Positions 6,404 through 8,660 of a DNA stretch of 8,660 bases are shown in pieces (within the stretch, counting starts at the first letter, position 1; each line of letters starts with the position of its first letter). The DNA is from Deltaproteobacteria bacterium (lineage in GTDB: Bacteria; Desulfobacterota; Desulfobacteria; Desulfobacterales; JAFDCJ01). A model generated the notes under the pieces. The model was given only the letters and a program-made list of their open reading frames with translations, was not told the DNA's origin and did not search any database. The DNA lies in assembly GCA_019310665.1 (NCBI GenBank), contig JAFDDW010000267.1:1-8660 (forward strand). Reading direction: 5' to 3'. Position numbers and translations under genes: made by a program.

Positions 6404-8188
6404 ATGCCGCATTTTAAAGTTAACCAGAAAGACATTTTTTTTATCTTAAAAGAACAGCTCAATTACGGTTCTGTGTGTTCCCTGGAGCGCTATAAAGGAC
6501 TCAATGAAAAAGCGTTAGACCTGCTGGTCACTGAAGCGTTGCGTTTTGCCAGGGGCGTGGTGGATCCTTTGCAGGAAATCGGTGAACAGTTTGGCGTCAA
6601 ATTTGAGGATGGAAACGTCACCTGTCCGGCTGAATTTAAAAAAGCATTTAAGCAATACGGGCAGGACGGTTGGACGGCGGCTGTCCGCGACCCTGTATAC
6701 GGCGGGCAGGGATTTCCCCACATGATGCGAATTGTCGTCAATGATTTGATGTACGGTGCCTGCCAGTCATTTAATATGGCCCCGAGTCTGACCCACGGTG
6801 CAGCGCATCTGATCGAAAGTTTCGGCGATAGAGAGCTAAAGGAGCGCTTTATACCTAAAATGTTTGACGGAACCTGGGCCGGCACCATGTGTCTGACCGA
6901 AGCGGATGCCGGCTCCAATCTGGCCGCACTGCAAACGACGGCTTATCCGGCAGGAGATCATTATAAAATCAAAGGCAGCAAAATTTTCATCTCCTGGGGC
7001 GATCATAATTTGACGGAAAATATTATCCATCTGGTTCTTGCCCGTATAGAAGGAGCACCTGAAGGTGTGAAAGGAATTTCACTTTTTGTTGTGCCGAAGA
7101 TGCGCATGAATCCTGACGGGTCGATTCAGGGACCCAATGATGTTCTTTGTGGAGGAGTGGAGGACAAACTGGGGCTGCATGCTTCTCCGACCTGTGTTCT
7201 GAATTTTGGAAACAACGATGGCTGTACCGGCTATCTTTGCGGAGAAGCTGATAAGGGTCTGGCACACATGTTTCAGATGATGAATGCGGCTCGCATCAAC
7301 ACCGGCGTCAGCGGCATGGCCCTGGCCGGCACCGCTTATCAGAATGCACTCGAATATGCCAAAGGACGAATCCAGGGAAGGGACATCGCCGGCCGTAAAT
7401 CCGGAGAGGTACCGATTATCGATCATCCGGATATCCGCCGCATGCTGCTGTGGATGAAAGCCATGGTGGATGGCATGCGTTCCATGATCTATACCGGGGC
7501 CTTCTGGCAGGATTACGCCCTGGAATTGCCTGAAGGAGATGAGAAACAACACTACGCCAATCTGCTTGATTTTTTGACGCCAATAGTCAAGGCTTATTGT
7601 TCGGACATGGGATTTAAAGTATGTGAAACTGCCATCCAGTGTCTCGGTGGATATGGATTCTGTAAGGAGTACCCGCTTGAGCAGTATCTGCGGGATGCCA
7701 AGATCATGTCTCTTTACGAGGGCACCAACGGGATCCAGTCCATGGATCTGATGGGCAGAAAAATGCGCATTAACAACGGCGGTTCCTTTGCGGCCTACCG
7801 CAATGAAATCGATAAATTTTGTCTGGAAAACCGGGATCACCCGCAGTTGGGGCGAAATGTTATAGCGCTTGGCAAAGCGTTCGAGAAACTGACAGGGATT
7901 GCGGAGCAGATGAGAGATCAGATGAAATCCGATCCACTGCAATGGGCATCCAACACTTATCCGGCCTTGATGGCCTTCGGCGAAATAACCATGACCTGGC
8001 GCCTGCTGGATATGGCTGTCATTGCCGCCCGTAACATCGAGAAAGGAAAAAAGAACAATTTTTTTACCGGCAAACTCCTGCAGGCCACCTATTTTACGGA
8101 GGTAACGTTGCCGCACACACTGGCTTCGATGGACAATGCTTTGAGGCAGGGACGGGAGGTAGTTGAAATGCCCGAAGGGGCCTTTTGA
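6404..8188 (+). CDS. Long acyl-CoA dehydrogenase with extra C-terminal domain
   Basis: An FAD enzyme that would form the alpha-beta double bond of an acyl-CoA and pass electrons to electron-transfer flavoprotein. The 594 residues exceed the 380-400 of ordinary family members. There is an N-terminal extension (about 1-75), the usual three-part core (about 75-450) with CLTEADAGSN (163-172) and GSKIFISWGDHN, the catalytic base Glu439 in LYEGTNGIQ, and a C-terminal helical domain (about 465-590) like that in the long subgroup that includes DmdC. I chose ATG at 6404 because AGGAG ends five bases before it; an in-frame GTG two codons earlier would overlap that site. DmdC acts on methylmercaptopropionyl-CoA, but the subgroup is broad and no DMSP genes are present, so I do not assign that role. 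The stop codon is the first part of a repeat shared with maoC. Confidence 0.95.
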   Translation: MPHFKVNQKDIFFILKEQLNYGSVCSLERYKGLNEKALDLLVTEALRFARGVVDPLQEIGEQFGVKFEDGNVTCPAEFKKAFKQYGQDGWTAAVRDPVYGGQGFPHMMRIVVNDLMYGACQSFNMAPSLTHGAAHLIESFGDRELKERFIPKMFDGTWAGTMCLTEADAGSNLAALQTTAYPAGDHYKIKGSKIFISWGDHNLTENIIHLVLARIEGAPEGVKGISLFVVPKMRMNPDGSIQGPNDVLCGGVEDKLGLHASPTCVLNFGNNDGCTGYLCGEADKGLAHMFQMMNAARINTGVSGMALAGTAYQNALEYAKGRIQGRDIAGRKSGEVPIIDHPDIRRMLLWMKAMVDGMRSMIYTGAFWQDYALELPEGDEKQHYANLLDFLTPIVKAYCSDMGFKVCETAIQCLGGYGFCKEYPLEQYLRDAKIMSLYEGTNGIQSMDLMGRKMRINNGGSFAAYRNEIDKFCLENRDHPQLGRNVIALGKAFEKLTGIAEQMRDQMKSDPLQWASNTYPALMAFGEITMTWRLLDMAVIAARNIEKGKKNNFFTGKLLQATYFTEVTLPHTLASMDNALRQGREVVEMPEGAF

Positions 8189-8242
8189 AGTCGGAAGTGG
8201 GAATTCGGAATGCGGAAGTCGGAAAACAGAAGGTTGGAGGTT
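8185..8242 (+). repeat. GAA-rich heptamer run at the acyl-CoA dehydrogenase stop codon
   Basis: From 8187 the sequence reads GAAGTCG, GAAGTGG, GAATTCG, GAATGCG, GAAGTCG in perfect seven-base register, then degenerates (GAAAACA, GAAGGTT, GGAGGTT). The first unit overlaps the TGA stop. Positions 8185-8204 are the exact reverse complement of 2488-2507 at the maoC end. Confidence 0.85.
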
Positions 8243-8255
8243 GAGAAGATTAGAA

Positions 8256-8280
8256 GGTGGGAGCGGCTTTTAGCCGCGAT
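8256..8280 (+). repeat. REP-like GC-rich hairpin repeat, copy 2
   Basis: GGTGGGA leads into GCGGCT (8263-8268), loop TTT, AGCCGC (8272-8277) and GAT. It is the inverted counterpart of the unit at 2380-2404, differing only in the loop. It follows the heptamer run in the same order as at the maoC end. No T-run follows, so I do not call a terminator. Confidence 0.75.
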
Positions 8281-8353
8281 AATTGTGCAGACTTTATGAT
8301 TACCAATAACCTATAGCCATTAACTTCATATCCGTGCTGGAGTACAGACCGCA

Positions 8354-8660
8354 ATGGAAGATTCAATTCCCAAAGAAGATCTCGTTATGCGCGATCGGGT
8401 TAAACAATTTGTAGAAGAAGAGTTGAACCCGATATCATTGCAGGTTGAGACCTCAGGCGAAATCCCGGAAGTGATTGTCGAGAAAATGCGGGGATTGGGG
8501 CTTTTTGGACTTTCTATTCCAGGGGAGTATGGCGGTTTGGGGCTTTCGACTCTGGGTGAGATTCTGGTTTACGAAGAACTGACCAAGACCAATGCCTGCT
8601 TTCGATCGCGCATCGGCACTAGCAACAGCATCGGTTCCATGGGCATATTGTTCGACGGAA
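8354..8660 (+). CDS. Acyl-CoA dehydrogenase, N-terminal part (runs off the window)
   Basis: An open frame from ATG at 8354 reaches the window end without a stop, giving 102 complete codons. It reads MEDSIPKEDLVMRDRVKQFV and continues with EEELNPIS, then MRGLGLFGLSIPGEYGGLGL and EILVYEELTKTN. This is the N-terminal helical domain of a standard acyl-CoA dehydrogenase, with the family's G-GLFGL-P-EYGG signature. The flavin and catalytic parts lie outside the window. An upstream in-frame stop at 8321-8323 limits the start. The only ribosome site is a weak GGAG eleven bases before the ATG; Met12 is a possible alternative. The 165-base gap after the long dehydrogenase is filled by repeats, so the two may or may not share a transcript. 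It differs clearly from the long neighbour, so it is not a local duplicate. Confidence 0.88.
   Translation, partial: MEDSIPKEDLVMRDRVKQFVEEELNPISLQVETSGEIPEVIVEKMRGLGLFGLSIPGEYGGLGLSTLGEILVYEELTKTNACFRSRIGTSNSIGSMGILFDG

Noticed and set aside
7079..8116. A 345-codon open frame antisense to the long acyl-CoA dehydrogenase
   Set aside because: It lies wholly inside a gene with clear catalytic motifs, resembles no family I know, and has no ribosome site or gene context.
8256..8280. Rho-independent terminator of the long acyl-CoA dehydrogenase
   Set aside because: The stem is GC-rich but has no T-run after it, and the same unit occurs elsewhere as a repeat.
1..8660. A defence system, mobile element or other wholly new multi-gene system
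   Set aside because: Every substantial gene belongs to a known metabolic, transport or regulatory family; no transposase, integrase, nuclease or toxin gene is visible.

Overview
The window looks like part of a chromosome from an anaerobic, acid-degrading bacterium, most plausibly a sulfate-reducing or syntrophic member of the Desulfobacterota (former Deltaproteobacteria). That placement is an inference. It rests on a dense set of CoA-dependent acid-oxidation genes beside a TRAP-transporter binding protein, mid-range GC by eye, and gene ends decorated with short GC-rich tandem repeats. No rRNA, tRNA or other direct taxonomic marker is present.

Layout. Two gene groups diverge from an AT-rich control region (about 5274-5556). 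Leftward (minus strand), in transcription order: a TetR/FadR-like regulator (4599-5273), an AMP-forming acyl-CoA synthetase (3048-4561, broken in this sequence by one missing base), a MaoC-type enoyl-CoA hydratase (2504-2968), a 3-hydroxyacyl-CoA dehydrogenase (1368-2249) and an orphan TRAP substrate-binding protein (158-1201). Rightward (plus strand): a short-chain dehydrogenase (5557-6351), a long acyl-CoA dehydrogenase of about 594 residues (6404-8188), and the start of a second acyl-CoA dehydrogenase that runs off the window (8354-8660).

How the genes fit together. The binding protein could capture an organic acid outside the cytoplasm, the synthetase would activate it to a CoA thioester, the acyl-CoA dehydrogenases would introduce a double bond, MaoC would hydrate it, and one or both of the hydroxyacyl dehydrogenases would oxidise the alcohol. 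The TetR-type protein is the obvious candidate sensor, probably of an acyl-CoA. The thiolase, the electron-transfer flavoprotein and the TRAP membrane subunits are not in the window. The substrate cannot be read from the sequence.

Repeats. Three stop codons (dctP, maoC, long acyl-CoA dehydrogenase) are followed at once by tandem 7-bp units. The maoC and dehydrogenase copies share a 20-base exact match that includes the stop codon, and each leads to a REP-like GC-rich hairpin. These two composite copies lie in inverted orientation about 5.8 kb apart. A different array, of 9-bp units, lies just upstream of the hydroxyacyl-CoA dehydrogenase. I see no defence system, mobile-element gene, CRISPR array or RNA gene. 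The enzymes are recognisable families; the repeat architecture is the least ordinary part of the window.
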